NCBI GenBank assembly: GCA_934438055.1
Contig: CAKSAY010000004.1
Location: forward strand, 1-64,000
DNA: 64,000 nt
Reading direction: 5' to 3'
DNA from: an uncultured Oscillospiraceae bacterium
Lineage (GTDB): Bacteria > Bacillota > Clostridia > Oscillospirales > Ruminococcaceae
The notes beneath the pieces were generated by a model. That model did no database searches. It saw only the letters and a program-made list of their open reading frames with translations, and was not told where the DNA came from. Position numbers and translations under genes: made by a program. Each line of letters opens with the position of its first letter. Position 1 is the first letter of the stretch. Positions 50,316 through 60,356 of this stretch are shown here, piece after piece.

Positions 50316-50855
50316 ATGAATCGTGATGTGCAAAGCATTCTTTTTGCAGAGGATGAAATCAAACAAAGAGTTGCCCAAATGGGTGAACAAATCAGCCGTG
50401 ACTATCAAGGAAAGGAACTGGTTCTTTTGGGGATATTGCGCGGCTGCGTTGTATTTTTAAGCGATTTAATGCGGCATATAACCGTTCCCTGTGAAATTGA
50501 TTTTATGTCTGTTTCAAGCTATGGATTCGGAGCGCAAACCACCGGAGCTGTCACGATTCGCCATGATATGACAATGGACCCAAAAGGAAAAAATCTTTTA
50601 ATTGTTGAGGATATTTTAGACACCGGCGTCACATTGTCTCATGTTAAGCCCGCTTTAGAACAAAGAGGCGCTGCATCAGTAAAAATTGCATCGCTGCTCG
50701 ATAAGCCCTCCAGACGTAAAGTTGATATTCAATTAGATTATTATGGTTTTTCAACGCCGAATCAGTTCTTAGTCGGCTATGGTTTAGACTATGCCGAAAA
50801 ATATAGAAACCTACCCTACATAGGCGTCCTCAAGCCCGAAATATATCAAAAATAA
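50316..50855 (+). CDS. hpt: Hypoxanthine phosphoribosyltransferase
   Basis: 179 residues. The PRPP-binding motif is LLIVEDILDTGVTL; LLGILRGCVVFLSDL and MSVSSYGFGAQTTG lie earlier. It salvages hypoxanthine and guanine. Two ATGs are possible: 50307 overlaps the tilS stop but lies only 2 bases after AAGG, while 50316 has a more usable distance. The product differs by three residues. Confidence 0.95.
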   Translation: MNRDVQSILFAEDEIKQRVAQMGEQISRDYQGKELVLLGILRGCVVFLSDLMRHITVPCEIDFMSVSSYGFGAQTTGAVTIRHDMTMDPKGKNLLIVEDILDTGVTLSHVKPALEQRGAASVKIASLLDKPSRRKVDIQLDYYGFSTPNQFLVGYGLDYAEKYRNLPYIGVLKPEIYQK

Positions 50856-50975
50856 ATTCATATTTTAAACGCAATAGACTTCGTGTCAGATAAAACCTCC
50901 CAAAGACCGTGTGTTTGGATGAGAGATAATTTCTGAAAGTCAAATTTTATGTTACACCTGAAAGGAGATGTTACT

Positions 50976-52928
50976 TTGGGAAACAATAAAGGCAGCAAGG
51001 GCTATATTCTACCAATTGTTATTATTATTCTGGTTGCGATTATGGGGATGTTTCTTCTCTCCACAATGGGCACACCACCAAGCAATTTAAAATACTATCA
51101 GGTAGTAAATTACTATCAAACAGACCAAGTAGCAGAATCCACCCTTGATCTGGGTAGTGGACAGCTTGACTTTAAGCTCAAGGGAGATAACCAAAAAACA
51201 CAAACGTATAAAGTGCCCAGTGTTTCTCTTTTTGTTGAAACGGTCAATGACGCCATCATGACCAACCATGCAAATGATTTGGATAGCGCGGCAAATATAA
51301 TCGACTATGAACCGGCAACAGATAACTCCTGGATTATCACCATTATCCCTTCGTTGTTAGGCATTCTGCTTTTGGTAGGCCTGTTTATTTTTATGATGAA
51401 GCAAAGCGGCGCCGGTGCCGGAAAAATGGGGCAATTTGGCAAAGCTAATCTGAAAAACACGATGGAAAAGGGTAGAAAGACAACATTTGATGAGGTTGCG
51501 GGCGCAGAAGAAGAAAAAGCCGAATTAACAGAAATTGTTGAGTTTCTCAAAGACCCGCGCAAGTTTAATGAAATTGGTGCCCGCATTCCTAAAGGCGTTC
51601 TGCTCATTGGCCCTCCGGGAACCGGTAAAACGCTTTTGGCTCGTGCCGTTGCCGGAGAAGCCGGCGTGCCGTTCTTCTCCATTTCCGGATCGGACTTTGT
51701 GGAAATGTATGTCGGCGTTGGTGCGTCAAGAGTGCGTGATTTATTTGAACAGGCAAAAAAGAATGCGCCTGCCATTATCTTTATTGATGAGATTGACGCA
51801 GTGGGAAGACAGCGTGGCGCAGGGCTAGGCGGAGGTCATGACGAACGTGAGCAAACTCTCAACCAGCTGCTTGTTGAAATGGACGGATTTGGCGCAAATG
51901 AAGGTGTGATCATCATTGCAGCAACCAACCGCCGTGATATTCTCGACCCCGCCCTGCTCCGTTCAGGACGTTTTGATCGCCAGGTAATCGTTGGTTATCC
52001 TGACGTCAAAGGCAGAGAAGAAATCTTAAAGGTTCATGCGAGAAACAAACCGCTTGGATTTGACGTTGACTTAAGCATCATTGCAAAATCTACAGTTGGC
52101 TTCACCGGCGCGGATCTTGAGAGCTTGATGAATGAAGCGGCATTGTTGGCGGCACGTAAGAATCATAAAGCAATCACATTGACCGATATTGAAGAAGCAA
52201 CCATAAAGGTGATTGCCGGCCCTGAAAAGAAATCTAAGATAATTACTGATAAAGAGAAGAAACTGACAGCTTATCATGAAGCAGGCCACGCCGTTAGCAC
52301 CTATTACTGTAAAACGCTCGATCCCGTTCATCAGATTTCGATCATTCCTCGGGGTATGGCCGGCGGCTATACACTCTCTCTGCCGGAGCAAGATGCAAGT
52401 TACGTGCTTCGTGAACACATGAAAGAAGAACTCATCACTCTTCTTGGCGGCCGCGTGGCGGAATCGCTCGTTTTGGGAGACATTTCAACAGGCGCTTCTA
52501 ATGATATTGAACGCGCCACTGATATTGCAAGAAAGATGGTAACCAAATATGGCTTTACTGATGATTTGGGTCCCATTGTCTACGGTGCAGCAGAGCATGA
52601 GGTTTTCCTGGGGAGAGACTTAAATAACACCAGGAACTACTCTGAAACGGTTGCAACCGCAATTGATAAAGAAATTCGCAAATTGGTTGACATAGCGTAT
52701 GAAAAGTGTTCAGAAATCCTATCTACGCATATTGATCAGCTGCATCTGGTAGCGCAATATCTTATCCGCCGCGAAAAGGTGGACGGTCAAGAATTTAAAG
52801 ACCTGATGGAAGGCGTCATCACAACTGCTGATATTGAAGAAATGGACGCAAAAGCAAAAGCACGTGAAGAACAAAAGGAAAAGGAAAAACAAGATCAGTC
52901 TGCACAAACAGATGAATCTGCACAATAA
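50976..52928 (+). CDS. ftsH: ATP-dependent zinc metalloprotease FtsH
   Basis: 650 residues. Two TM helices (near 10-30 and 115-135) flank an extracytosolic domain. The AAA module has Walker [15 protein letters not shown] (~210), Walker [12 protein letters not shown] and the SRH ([12 protein letters not shown]); the zinc protease site is HEAGH (~434). The C-terminus is Glu/Lys/Gln-rich. The start is TTG at 50976 with AAAGGAG upstream; a more distal frame start has no site. It degrades membrane and regulatory proteins. Last gene of the rnj operon. Confidence 0.96.
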   Translation: MGNNKGSKGYILPIVIIILVAIMGMFLLSTMGTPPSNLKYYQVVNYYQTDQVAESTLDLGSGQLDFKLKGDNQKTQTYKVPSVSLFVETVNDAIMTNHANDLDSAANIIDYEPATDNSWIITIIPSLLGILLLVGLFIFMMKQSGAGAGKMGQFGKANLKNTMEKGRKTTFDEVAGAEEEKAELTEIVEFLKDPRKFNEIGARIPKGVLLIGPPGTGKTLLARAVAGEAGVPFFSISGSDFVEMYVGVGASRVRDLFEQAKKNAPAIIFIDEIDAVGRQRGAGLGGGHDEREQTLNQLLVEMDGFGANEGVIIIAATNRRDILDPALLRSGRFDRQVIVGYPDVKGREEILKVHARNKPLGFDVDLSIIAKSTVGFTGADLESLMNEAALLAARKNHKAITLTDIEEATIKVIAGPEKKSKIITDKEKKLTAYHEAGHAVSTYYCKTLDPVHQISIIPRGMAGGYTLSLPEQDASYVLREHMKEELITLLGGRVAESLVLGDISTGASNDIERATDIARKMVTKYGFTDDLGPIVYGAAEHEVFLGRDLNNTRNYSETVATAIDKEIRKLVDIAYEKCSEILSTHIDQLHLVAQYLIRREKVDGQEFKDLMEGVITTADIEEMDAKAKAREEQKEKEKQDQSAQTDESAQ

Positions 52929-52931
52929 AAT

Positions 52932-52970
52932 AAAAAACGTCTCGGATTATAATCATCCGAGACGTTTTTT
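52932..52970 (+). terminator. Terminator of the rnj-ftsH operon
   Basis: A 16-bp perfect stem, 52932-52947 with 52955-52970, ending in six T, just after the ftsH stop. Confidence 0.92.
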
Positions 52971-53090
52971 ATTAAGCACTGTGAAAACGCTACCCCATTG
53001 CTGCCCAAAAATTCCTCAAAACAAACCCTTTAAAGCAGTTGCAAACCAAGCAGCATTGTCCTATCATGCTTGGTCAGATGACATAAATCT

Positions 53091-53588
53091 TCATTGAAGA
53101 ATGCAGTCATCCTTTTTGCAACACGAAAGTTTACCGGAACGAAGTCTACGAAAAAATGTTTGCAAAACAGCAATGGATTCTTCTTCACACACGCCGCCTA
53201 CAACTTCCGGATGATGATTATACGACAGCGCAGCAAGATTGACAACAGAAGCCAGCGAACCCGCCTTAGCGTTATAAGCTCCAAACACAACCCTATCAAT
53301 TCGTGCATTTATAATAGCGCCGGCACACATAGCACAGGGTTCAAGCGTCACATAAAGAGTCGCGTTTGGAATTCTCCATCCGCCCAATATCTTGGCAGCA
53401 TCCTGAATGGCTAAAAGCTCTGCATGGGCAAGCGGGTTCTTGTCAATCTCACGACGATTGCAGGCAAAAGAGATGATTGCATTATTTTGCACCAAAACAG
53501 CGCCAATTGGTGTTTCTCCTAATCTAGCCGCTAATTCTGCTTGTCCTAATGCAATACGCATATAGGTTCTATCTATCTCTTCATTCAT
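53091..53588 (-). CDS. tadA: tRNA-specific adenosine deaminase
   Basis: 165 residues. The zinc and catalytic site is HAELLAIQDA (His, Glu) with LEPCAMCAGAI (two Cys). ARIDRVVFGAYNAKAGS follows as in TadA. It makes inosine at position 34 of tRNA-Arg(ACG). Stop and start are both clear; RBS GGAGGGC lies before the ATG. Confidence 0.95.
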   Translation of the reverse strand: MNEEIDRTYMRIALGQAELAARLGETPIGAVLVQNNAIISFACNRREIDKNPLAHAELLAIQDAAKILGGWRIPNATLYVTLEPCAMCAGAIINARIDRVVFGAYNAKAGSLASVVNLAALSYNHHPEVVGGVCEEESIAVLQTFFRRLRSGKLSCCKKDDCILQ

Positions 53589-53614
53589 AAAACAGCCCTC
53601 CTAGAGCAAAAAAA

Positions 53615-53643
53615 CAGCCAACAGGAGCATTCCTTGTTGGCTG
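53615..53643. terminator. Terminator between the unknown membrane gene and tadA
   Basis: A 9-bp perfect stem, 53615-53623 with 53635-53643, with an A-run on its left. On the minus strand it ends transcription entering from tadA (upstream of the membrane gene). Confidence 0.7.
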
Positions 53644-53657
53644 CATACACTTTTTTA

Positions 53658-55352
53658 TTAGATTACATCAATTGTGGAAACATATCGAATATTAGAATCC
53701 GTTGTTGTATAGGTCATACTCACCGACCGGCCGGGCGTTAGCATAGGCAGTTCATCGCTCTTTTCAATCGACGCAACATAGGTAATAGCCGGATCATCGG
53801 TTAGTGTAAAGTAATAATTCGTATTTCCATCCTTAACCGCAGAGGCCAATGTTCCAATAGTACCGGAAACTTCTATCGTTTCAGATGTACTGGCGGCATT
53901 CGCACCACTAGACTGCATTTGCTTGACATAAGAATCCTGCGCGGCCGGAATGGATTCACCGACTCCAACAATCTGATAATTCTCTACAGAAACAAAAGCA
54001 TATTGTTTAATCAGACCAGCCTCATCCTTTAAGCTTAAGAAATAGGTAGGATAATTCGAGACGTTAATTAAAATAGGGAAAGTTGCAGCATAATTCTTTT
54101 CTTGCACCTTGCCCTCTGCCGAGCGCATGGCAGATTCCTCGTCAGCACCGTTAATTTGATAATACTTCGTCTCTTTTGTGCGCATATTAACGAGAATAAA
54201 GCCAATGTTAGATTGATCTCCTGTAACAGAGGTTAAACCGGTATACATCCATAAATCGTCGTTTAAGGCCAAACTTGTGTAGCCCGGCGTTGTGGTAATC
54301 ACATCTCTCTGACCAAAAATGGAGTTAAACCATCCATTAGAATATTTTCCCCAATTGTCAGCCTGTGTGTTTAATAAATCAGCAGGATAGGCATTATCAA
54401 TCCATTGAGGCACATCGCCAATGTCATAGTGCGTCATTTCTCCGGTGACAGCGTCCACCAAAACGATCCCTGTAATATCTTTACCGCCAAGGAAACCGAT
54501 TTCAAAATCATAAATCGGAACAACCCAGAAAGGCGCGCCGGATTCATCGATTTCAAAGACAGCGTCATCAAGCATAGCAGTAGGATAAGCAAAACGAATA
54601 TGACGATAAAGATTTCTGTTAAAATGTTCATAATCGCCATATTTCATTGGCTGATCCAATTCCACCAAATCGGTCTGCTGCGTGGCCATATTAATTTTAA
54701 TATAATACGGCACGCCCTGCGACTGATTGGTAAACCATTTGATAATATCGCTATATTCTAACGGAGAAACACGCGTTGGGGAATTCTGATAGTTAATTTG
54801 GGTATACATATTGGAAATCTCAAACTGTGAAACAAGAGAAACCACCTCGCCAAGCTTTCTATTTCCCAACTTAATCGCCATTTCTTTGTCCACAACAGGG
54901 ATTTGCGAAAGCGGAAGCTCTGCAATGTCTTCCTGGAAGTTACCGGTTTCTACGCTCAATTGATCATGATAATCGCCGGCATTAAAGATTTCAGAAGACG
55001 AAATCCAAATAGCGCCCACTATCACAACCACAACGCCCAGCACGACACCGCCGATTCGAAGATATTTTTTAAAGCGTTTCTTAGAGGTGTTCACCTTAAT
55101 AACCTGGCCGCCAATCTTAACCTCCGTCGTTTCCTGACTTTCTTTTCGCGTTTTCTTTGGCAAATTCTTGCACAATAAATACCGTACGCCAAAGAAAACG
55201 GCAATCACGATAATGACATATGTCCAAAAGTCAGAAGATTTAATGTTAATTGCCGGAATGGTGATATAAAACCAAACAGCGGCAAACACCAAAGTGATTA
55301 TGATTGGCAGAATAATCTTTCTCATCCAATGCTTTTGCGTCTTGTTTTCCAT
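53658..55352 (-). CDS. Unrecognised membrane-anchored protein, 564 residues
   Basis: Three hydrophobic helices at the N-terminus (about residues 12-34, 41-60 and 99-118), separated by a Lys/Glu-rich cytosolic stretch. A large extracytosolic region with PepSY-like strands follows (AIKLGNRKLGEVVSLV; GKDITGIVLVDAVTGEMTHYD; GFILVNMRTKETKYYQI). The C-terminal ~75 residues form a separate small beta-domain. I recognise no family with confidence. The Val/Thr/Asp content and many Tyr suggest a surface-exposed domain. Monocistronic, minus strand. Confidence 0.75.
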   Translation of the reverse strand: MENKTQKHWMRKIILPIIITLVFAAVWFYITIPAINIKSSDFWTYVIIVIAVFFGVRYLLCKNLPKKTRKESQETTEVKIGGQVIKVNTSKKRFKKYLRIGGVVLGVVVVIVGAIWISSSEIFNAGDYHDQLSVETGNFQEDIAELPLSQIPVVDKEMAIKLGNRKLGEVVSLVSQFEISNMYTQINYQNSPTRVSPLEYSDIIKWFTNQSQGVPYYIKINMATQQTDLVELDQPMKYGDYEHFNRNLYRHIRFAYPTAMLDDAVFEIDESGAPFWVVPIYDFEIGFLGGKDITGIVLVDAVTGEMTHYDIGDVPQWIDNAYPADLLNTQADNWGKYSNGWFNSIFGQRDVITTTPGYTSLALNDDLWMYTGLTSVTGDQSNIGFILVNMRTKETKYYQINGADEESAMRSAEGKVQEKNYAATFPILINVSNYPTYFLSLKDEAGLIKQYAFVSVENYQIVGVGESIPAAQDSYVKQMQSSGANAASTSETIEVSGTIGTLASAVKDGNTNYYFTLTDDPAITYVASIEKSDELPMLTPGRSVSMTYTTTDSNIRYVSTIDVI

Positions 55353-55678
55353 TCGTCCAACTCCTCGATTGTCAATAGTATGCCTGCAAACGGCAAAACG
55401 ATAAGACCAAACACCGCATAAACAACAGGCATGTTACATATAGTCTTTATAAACATCTCCCTATCGTATAGCGCTACTGCGTAACTAAATCTACCGGCGT
55501 TTTGCGTTTACCGGGCAAACTGTTGTTATAATGCTCTTGTAAAGTAAGATTCTTATTAAAAGTCTTTCCAATACATTATAACACAGTCATATTTTAAAAG
55601 CAAAGACTTTTTATTTATGAGTTGACAGAATGAACAAAAACGAATATAGTTAATAAAAAAGGAAAGGTAAAAAATAAG
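55353..55678. other. Divergent intergenic region
   Basis: 326 bases between the minus-strand membrane gene and the plus-strand glycosyltransferase. It holds the glycosyltransferase promoter at 55622-55650; nothing else is supported. Confidence 0.5.
55622..55650 (+). promoter_or_regulatory. Promoter of the glycosyltransferase gene
   Basis: TTGACA (55622-55627), a 17-base spacer and TATAGT (55645-55650), 29 bases before the ATG. Confidence 0.88.
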
Positions 55679-56683
55679 ATGAAAGTATTGCTGTATTCTG
55701 AGGGACAAAACATCATTAAAAATTCCGGTATTGGAAAAACGCGTGAGCATCAACTCAAGGCGCTGAGAATGTATGGAATCGACGTTACCTTTCACCCAAA
55801 TGAACCGCATGATATTGTTCACATCAACACTACCGGCCCCCGTTCACGTCACTTAGCAAGAAAGTCGCGGCAGTCAGGCACGCCGGTTGTCTACCATGCA
55901 CACAGCACGGAGGAGGATTTTAGAAACTCCTTCATTGGCTCAAACTTTTTTTCTTCTAGCGTAAAAAAATGGCTTATCAGCTGCTACACATCTGGGAACG
56001 TGATTATAACCCCCACGCCTTATTCTAAAAAACTGTTAGAAAATTACGGGATTCAAACACCTATTTACACAGTGTCTAACGGAGTTGATTTGGAATTTTT
56101 TAGGCCAAGCGCAGAGAAAAAAGACGCGTTCCGGAAACAATTTGGTTTTACGCATAAAGATAAAGTTATCCTCGGCGTGGGGCTTTATATTGAACGAAAA
56201 GGAATTTTAGATTTTGTCGAGATGTCCAAGCGACTGCCACAATACCAATTCATCTGGTTCGGCCACACCCCGCTTTATTCTATCCCTGCAAAAATTCGCC
56301 GCATTGTGCGTGCAAAATATCAAAATCTCTCTTTTCCCGGATATGTTGACAGTAAGGTTTTAAGCACTGCCTATTGCGGCGCCGATCTCTTTTGGTTTCC
56401 AACATTTGAAGAAACAGAGGGGATCGTTTTGCTAGAGGCTATGGCGGCCAAACAAAACGTATTGGTGCGCAATATTCCCATCTACGCGGGTTGGATGAAA
56501 AATGGAAAAGACGTTTATAAAGGAAACAGCTGTCGGGAGTTTGAGCAAAAAATTGTCGGTATATTAGAGAACAAACTGCCGGATTTGACAGAGCAAGCCT
56601 ATGCTCTTGTAAATGAAAAAAGCATTGCAAACGTGGGAAAACAGTTAAAAAACATTTATATTTCTCTGCTTCATAAATATTAA
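55679..56683 (+). CDS. Glycosyltransferase family 4
   Basis: 334 residues of a GT-B fold retaining transferase. MKVLLYSEGQNIIKNSGIGK starts the acceptor domain, with PHDIVHINTTGP and YHAHSTEEDF. The donor domain has ILGVGLYIERKGILDFVEM and the GT4 E-x7-E type motif EETEGIVLLEAMAA. By sequence it resembles diacylglycerol alpha-glucosyltransferases that make glycolipid anchors, but the acceptor is not certain. Single gene with promoter and terminator of its own. Confidence 0.88.
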   Translation: MKVLLYSEGQNIIKNSGIGKTREHQLKALRMYGIDVTFHPNEPHDIVHINTTGPRSRHLARKSRQSGTPVVYHAHSTEEDFRNSFIGSNFFSSSVKKWLISCYTSGNVIITPTPYSKKLLENYGIQTPIYTVSNGVDLEFFRPSAEKKDAFRKQFGFTHKDKVILGVGLYIERKGILDFVEMSKRLPQYQFIWFGHTPLYSIPAKIRRIVRAKYQNLSFPGYVDSKVLSTAYCGADLFWFPTFEETEGIVLLEAMAAKQNVLVRNIPIYAGWMKNGKDVYKGNSCREFEQKIVGILENKLPDLTEQAYALVNEKSIANVGKQLKNIYISLLHKY

Positions 56684-56690
56684 TAGATTC

Positions 56691-56731
56691 AAAAAGCAGC
56701 TATCTGTTTAAGCTAAAGATAGCTGCTTTTT
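56691..56731 (+). terminator. Terminator after the glycosyltransferase
   Basis: A 15-bp perfect stem, 56691-56705 with 56717-56731, ending in a T-run. Confidence 0.92.
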
Positions 56732-57536
56732 ATTCGTCATTTTTTCTCCTATTTCGCAAACGTATTCCCAATGACAATTCGCTTAGACTAACGTGAATTA
56801 TCATGTACCTCTGAATTGCTTGGAAAATTAGAAAAGCTGTACCCTGCATGTATTCAGGCACTCTGATATATATTTCTAAATTTCATTAGAACTCAGTCTT
56901 CGTGTCTGTGTATCTGGATATTCCCTATATTCTTCAACGCTGAAAATAGGCGCCATACTGTTGCATGTTTTTCCCTTATTCTTTTATTTAGATATAATTG
57001 CAAATCCTTATTATCTGCAAATATTTTGTATGCAAGTCTGCCATTCTTCTTTTTATCTCATAAATACCACATGGCTTTTTCATGCTAAAATCAGCAGTGC
57101 GAAGACATAATTTGCAATTTCGAGTGACTGAAAAAGAAATTCCCAGCGTTGTAACCTGCGCTTCAGGTCATGCTCGATACAAATACACCGTCCACAATTT
57201 CCGCAAATGTACTATGTGTGACTTTTCAAACAATTCAATGGATTCAATAATGGTGTAATTCTATTTTAATCCATATAACATTCCTAGCACATTTTTACAT
57301 ACTTCTTCTCTATGCGATTATTTTGATATGATACAATATTCATCCTCCCTGCTTCAAAGCAGTGGTTACACGATTCCGAACAGAACGTTTTATATACCTG
57401 TCATATGATAGGGGATAACGCCGCACAGTCCACCCATTCAAATAAATCTAATAGAATCCTATACGTAAATTGGTTCTGATTTCTCATTCCATTACATAAG
57501 AATAGTAGGACGTAGAATATTCAAAGGAAAGAGGCG
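56732..57536. other. Long gap containing a decayed gene
   Basis: 805 bases between the glycosyltransferase terminator and the M23 gene. The part 56876-57262 holds the minus-strand remnant described separately. The rest is AT-rich, with no further feature. Confidence 0.55.
56876..57262 (-). pseudogene. Remnant of a small Cys-containing protein, several frameshifts
   Basis: Read on the minus strand, three frames in turn give coherent peptides: CGNCGRCICIEHDLKRRLQR, then LCLRTADFSMKKPCGIYEIK, then KNGRLAYKIFADNKDLQLYL, then APIFSVEEYREYPDTQTRRL ending SSNEI and TAG at 56878-56876. Joined, they would make a protein of about 120 residues with a CxxC pair. I believe similar intact proteins exist in gut Firmicutes but cannot name a family. 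No start is left. Confidence 0.5.
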
Positions 57537-58613
57537 ATGAATGTGAAACGGCGTAAAATCCTTCTTGTGATCGTTGCGATTCTTGTATTTTCGGCGCTCA
57601 TTGTCACTGCAATCACCTATCCAAATGTAACGGCCGCTGAAAAAAATGCAGAGCAAGAAGAAGACTTCATTAAATGGGTTGAGTTCAAACCGCCTGTTTG
57701 TGCAATGGAAAAGGCGCTCGAGGCAGATATCGACAGTTATAACGACGCCATTCATCTTAATTGGATCGATCTTTTGAGTTATCTTGCAGCAAGCTATTGG
57801 GGCGAATGGAGTCGTTATAAAAGTTCTGATTTAGATGCTTTAATTGCAAAATTAAAGGATGGCCAAAAAATAGAGCAGTTAGCGGCAGGTTATCAGGAAT
57901 TCCCCTATTTTCGCGAAGCCTATCATGCAGTTTTAGATGGATTTGTTGGGGAATATCAAATTGGCACCGGAGGATATGACATAAACGGAAATCAAATTAT
58001 GGAAACCAAATATGGACTGCGCGCTTATTCTCCCATTGCATATGGCTTTAGCTTTAACCATTATAAAGACTTTGGCGTGTCAAGAAGCTTTGGCTTTAAA
58101 CGGCGTCATTTGGGAAACGATTTGGTTGCCAGCGTAGGAACACCGGTTGTGGCAGTTGAAAGCGGCGTTGTCACCCAATGTGGCTGGAACAAATACGGCG
58201 GCTGGAGAATCGGCATACGCAGCTTTGACTCAAAAAGATATTATTACTATGCCCACCTAAGAAAAGATCACCCCTTTGCGCCCGGCATAGAGGTAGGCTC
58301 GGTCGTCAATGCAGGCGATCTCATAGGTTATGTGGGCATGACCGGCTATAGCAACACAGAAAATGTCAATGGAATGACAATTCCCCATCTACATTTCGGT
58401 ATGCAGCTTATATTTGACGAATCACAAGTAGAAAGCGATAATGAGATTTGGATCGACGTCTATAACATTGTAAATCTACTTGAAAAGCATAAATCTCCTC
58501 TCGTGAGAAAGGAGGGGGAAAAAGACTATGCACGCAAATATCAATTTGTGGATCCCACAACAGAGGCCTACAAACAAGAGCAGGCGTCTAGCGAAACACA
58601 GTCTGCCGCATGA
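57537..58613 (+). CDS. M23 family metallopeptidase
   Basis: 358 residues. A single N-terminal TM helix (residues ~8-27), then a helical stalk (to ~130) and an M23 (LytM-like) domain. Zinc ligands lie in RRHLGNDLVAS (~190; H-x3-D) and PHLHFGMQL (~284; H-x-H); YYYYAHLRKDHPF and GDLIGYVGMTG complete the fold. The site is complete, so it should cleave peptidoglycan cross-links, unlike the degenerate SpoIIQ type. The tail is Glu/Gln/Ser-rich. The start has AAAGAGGCG just before the ATG. Confidence 0.9.
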   Translation: MNVKRRKILLVIVAILVFSALIVTAITYPNVTAAEKNAEQEEDFIKWVEFKPPVCAMEKALEADIDSYNDAIHLNWIDLLSYLAASYWGEWSRYKSSDLDALIAKLKDGQKIEQLAAGYQEFPYFREAYHAVLDGFVGEYQIGTGGYDINGNQIMETKYGLRAYSPIAYGFSFNHYKDFGVSRSFGFKRRHLGNDLVASVGTPVVAVESGVVTQCGWNKYGGWRIGIRSFDSKRYYYYAHLRKDHPFAPGIEVGSVVNAGDLIGYVGMTGYSNTENVNGMTIPHLHFGMQLIFDESQVESDNEIWIDVYNIVNLLEKHKSPLVRKEGEKDYARKYQFVDPTTEAYKQEQASSETQSAA

Positions 58614-58786
58614 ATAAAAATGCAAGGAAGCCTTTCATATCTGCATCAAATACTATCCACAAACACTCTGTGTGGTTGCGCCACCAAGCAAACCACTTAC
58701 GCTCAATCATAAAAAGAAAGTAGCCAGAAAATTATTTGCCCCTCAAATATTAATTTAAGACAACCGTCATATCCATATGTAAAGCT

Positions 58787-59560
58787 TTAAAAATAGCCCA
58801 TCAAGCCGCGGACAGACGCTTCATTTTGGAAAAACACTTTCTCTTGATTTCCAATTTGACATAAAAGTTCGCCACCGGTTGTGATCTTTTTTGCCACACC
58901 ACAAATTCTCCCCTGCTTGGTCTCAATCATAACTTCTCTGCCACAGGTAATGCAACGCTTTTCATAGTCGCTTAAAAAAGCCGTGGAGAAGCCCTCTGAC
59001 TGCCATCTGTCAAAACACTCCTCAAATTTCACCAAAAAATCTTCCGCCACCCTCTCTAATGAAAGTCGCTTTCCGGTTTGTGAAAACACCGACCCGGCAT
59101 ACGGCAAATTCATGCTATCGAACCACTCTCGCGACTGCAAAAGGTTTATGCCGATTCCGCAAACAACCATAGCTCTCCTGTCCATAAAACTTCCCTCACA
59201 CAAAATGCCCGTAATTTTTCTGCCGCCTAACAACAAATCATTCGGCCATTTAATGCACGGGTACAAATCAAAACTTTCTAATGTATAAGCAGCTGCTAAA
59301 GCAGTAACCAGTGTAAGGGTTTGCAAAACCTCTGCGTGTTCAACAGAAAGAACCATAGAAATAGCAAGCGATTGCCCCGGCTTTTGTGCCCACTTCCTGT
59401 CTCGGCTTCCCCTCCCTTGCCTTTGGCAGTCCGCCATCACGACGCTTCCATGAGCCAGCTGCTGCAAATGTTCCTTGCAATATTGATTTGTCGAATGAAC
59501 TTCATCGAATAAAAGCAATGGCTTTCCCAACCATTTCGTCTTCAAATCAAGCTCTGTCAA
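58787..59560 (-). CDS. birA: Biotin-protein ligase
   Basis: 257 residues: catalytic and C-terminal domains of biotin-[acetyl-CoA-carboxylase] ligase without the N-terminal DNA-binding domain of E. coli BirA, so it does not act as repressor. Motifs are EVHSTNQYCKE, the GRGSRDRKW biotin loop, KWPNDLLLGGRKITGIL and VCGIGINL. It biotinylates carboxylases. Overlaps the preceding yfcE-type gene by 14 bases. Confidence 0.93.
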   Translation of the reverse strand: MTELDLKTKWLGKPLLLFDEVHSTNQYCKEHLQQLAHGSVVMADCQRQGRGSRDRKWAQKPGQSLAISMVLSVEHAEVLQTLTLVTALAAAYTLESFDLYPCIKWPNDLLLGGRKITGILCEGSFMDRRAMVVCGIGINLLQSREWFDSMNLPYAGSVFSQTGKRLSLERVAEDFLVKFEECFDRWQSEGFSTAFLSDYEKRCITCGREVMIETKQGRICGVAKKITTGGELLCQIGNQEKVFFQNEASVRGLMGYF

Positions 59561-60041
59561 AATTCTTCACCTCCACAATGTTCGTAACAATCCCGGCTTT
59601 TGTTAAGTCAATGGTTCCGTAGCTAGGCTTCGCACCGCGCGGCTGACCCAGGCTGCCGGGGTTTAAAATGTGCAACCCATCACAATAAGCTGTAAAGCTT
59701 TTGTGCGTATGACCATATAATGCAATAGAGGCATGTTGTTTGACAGCGGCTTGTGCAAGCCGATCAAGCCCCGCCTTCACAGAAAGGGTGTGTCCATGGG
59801 TCATAAAGATGCAAACACCACCGAGCACAATGCTTCTCTCCAACGGAGCAAGCTGCTGAAAATCACAATTTCCACGAACGGAATAGAAATTTTTGCAGGC
59901 AAACTTTTGCTCTAATCTCTTAAATTCATCCAGTCCATCTCCTAAATGAAGATAGCAATCCGTTTGCTGATAGGTCCTCTCAAACACCGAAAGCAAACGA
60001 TAATAGATTCCATGGGTATCAGAAAATACAACGATTCTCAT
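59547..60041 (-). CDS. YfcE-type metallophosphoesterase
   Basis: 164 residues. The metallophosphoesterase motifs are VVFSDTHG at the start, LHLGDGLDE, VRGNCDF, THGH and GHTHK. YfcE/MJ0936-like members are small phosphodiesterases; the cellular substrate is unknown. It heads a two-gene operon with birA. Divergent from the unknown three-gene operon at 60106. Confidence 0.92.
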   Translation of the reverse strand: MRIVVFSDTHGIYYRLLSVFERTYQQTDCYLHLGDGLDEFKRLEQKFACKNFYSVRGNCDFQQLAPLERSIVLGGVCIFMTHGHTLSVKAGLDRLAQAAVKQHASIALYGHTHKSFTAYCDGLHILNPGSLGQPRGAKPSYGTIDLTKAGIVTNIVEVKNFDRA

Positions 60042-60105
60042 AGTCGCATCCTTTCAAACACTTAATCGCATAAACATAATCTGTCTTGAAAAAGGAGAAT
60101 GTATC

Positions 60106-60354
60106 TTGAATCAATCATTTTCACAACAGGAATTAAACGAAATGCTCAACCGTCTGTCTCAAAAAGCAAAAACAGAGGACATAAACAACCTAAGCAAGCA
60201 ATCGCCGCAAGAGCTTCTCAAAAAACTCAGCGCTGAAGACGCGGCAAAAATCAAAGCGGTTATGAAAGACAAAGAAGCAATGAACAACCTGCTCAATTCA
60301 CCACAAGCCAAAGCACTCATGAAGATGATCAACAAAGGAAAAAGGGGGAAATAG
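60106..60354 (+). CDS. Hypothetical 82-residue protein, first of three
   Basis: A small helical basic protein with the pattern QELNEMLNRLSQKAK ... SAEDAAKIKAVMKDKEA ... SPQAKALMKMINKG. TTG start at 60106 with AAAGGAG seven bases before. It is followed after 2 bases by the next gene, so the three genes to 61131 form an operon. No family recognised beyond conservation I believe exists in Clostridia. Confidence 0.8.
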   Translation: MNQSFSQQELNEMLNRLSQKAKTEDINNLSKQSPQELLKKLSAEDAAKIKAVMKDKEAMNNLLNSPQAKALMKMINKGKRGK

Positions 60355-60356
60355 CA

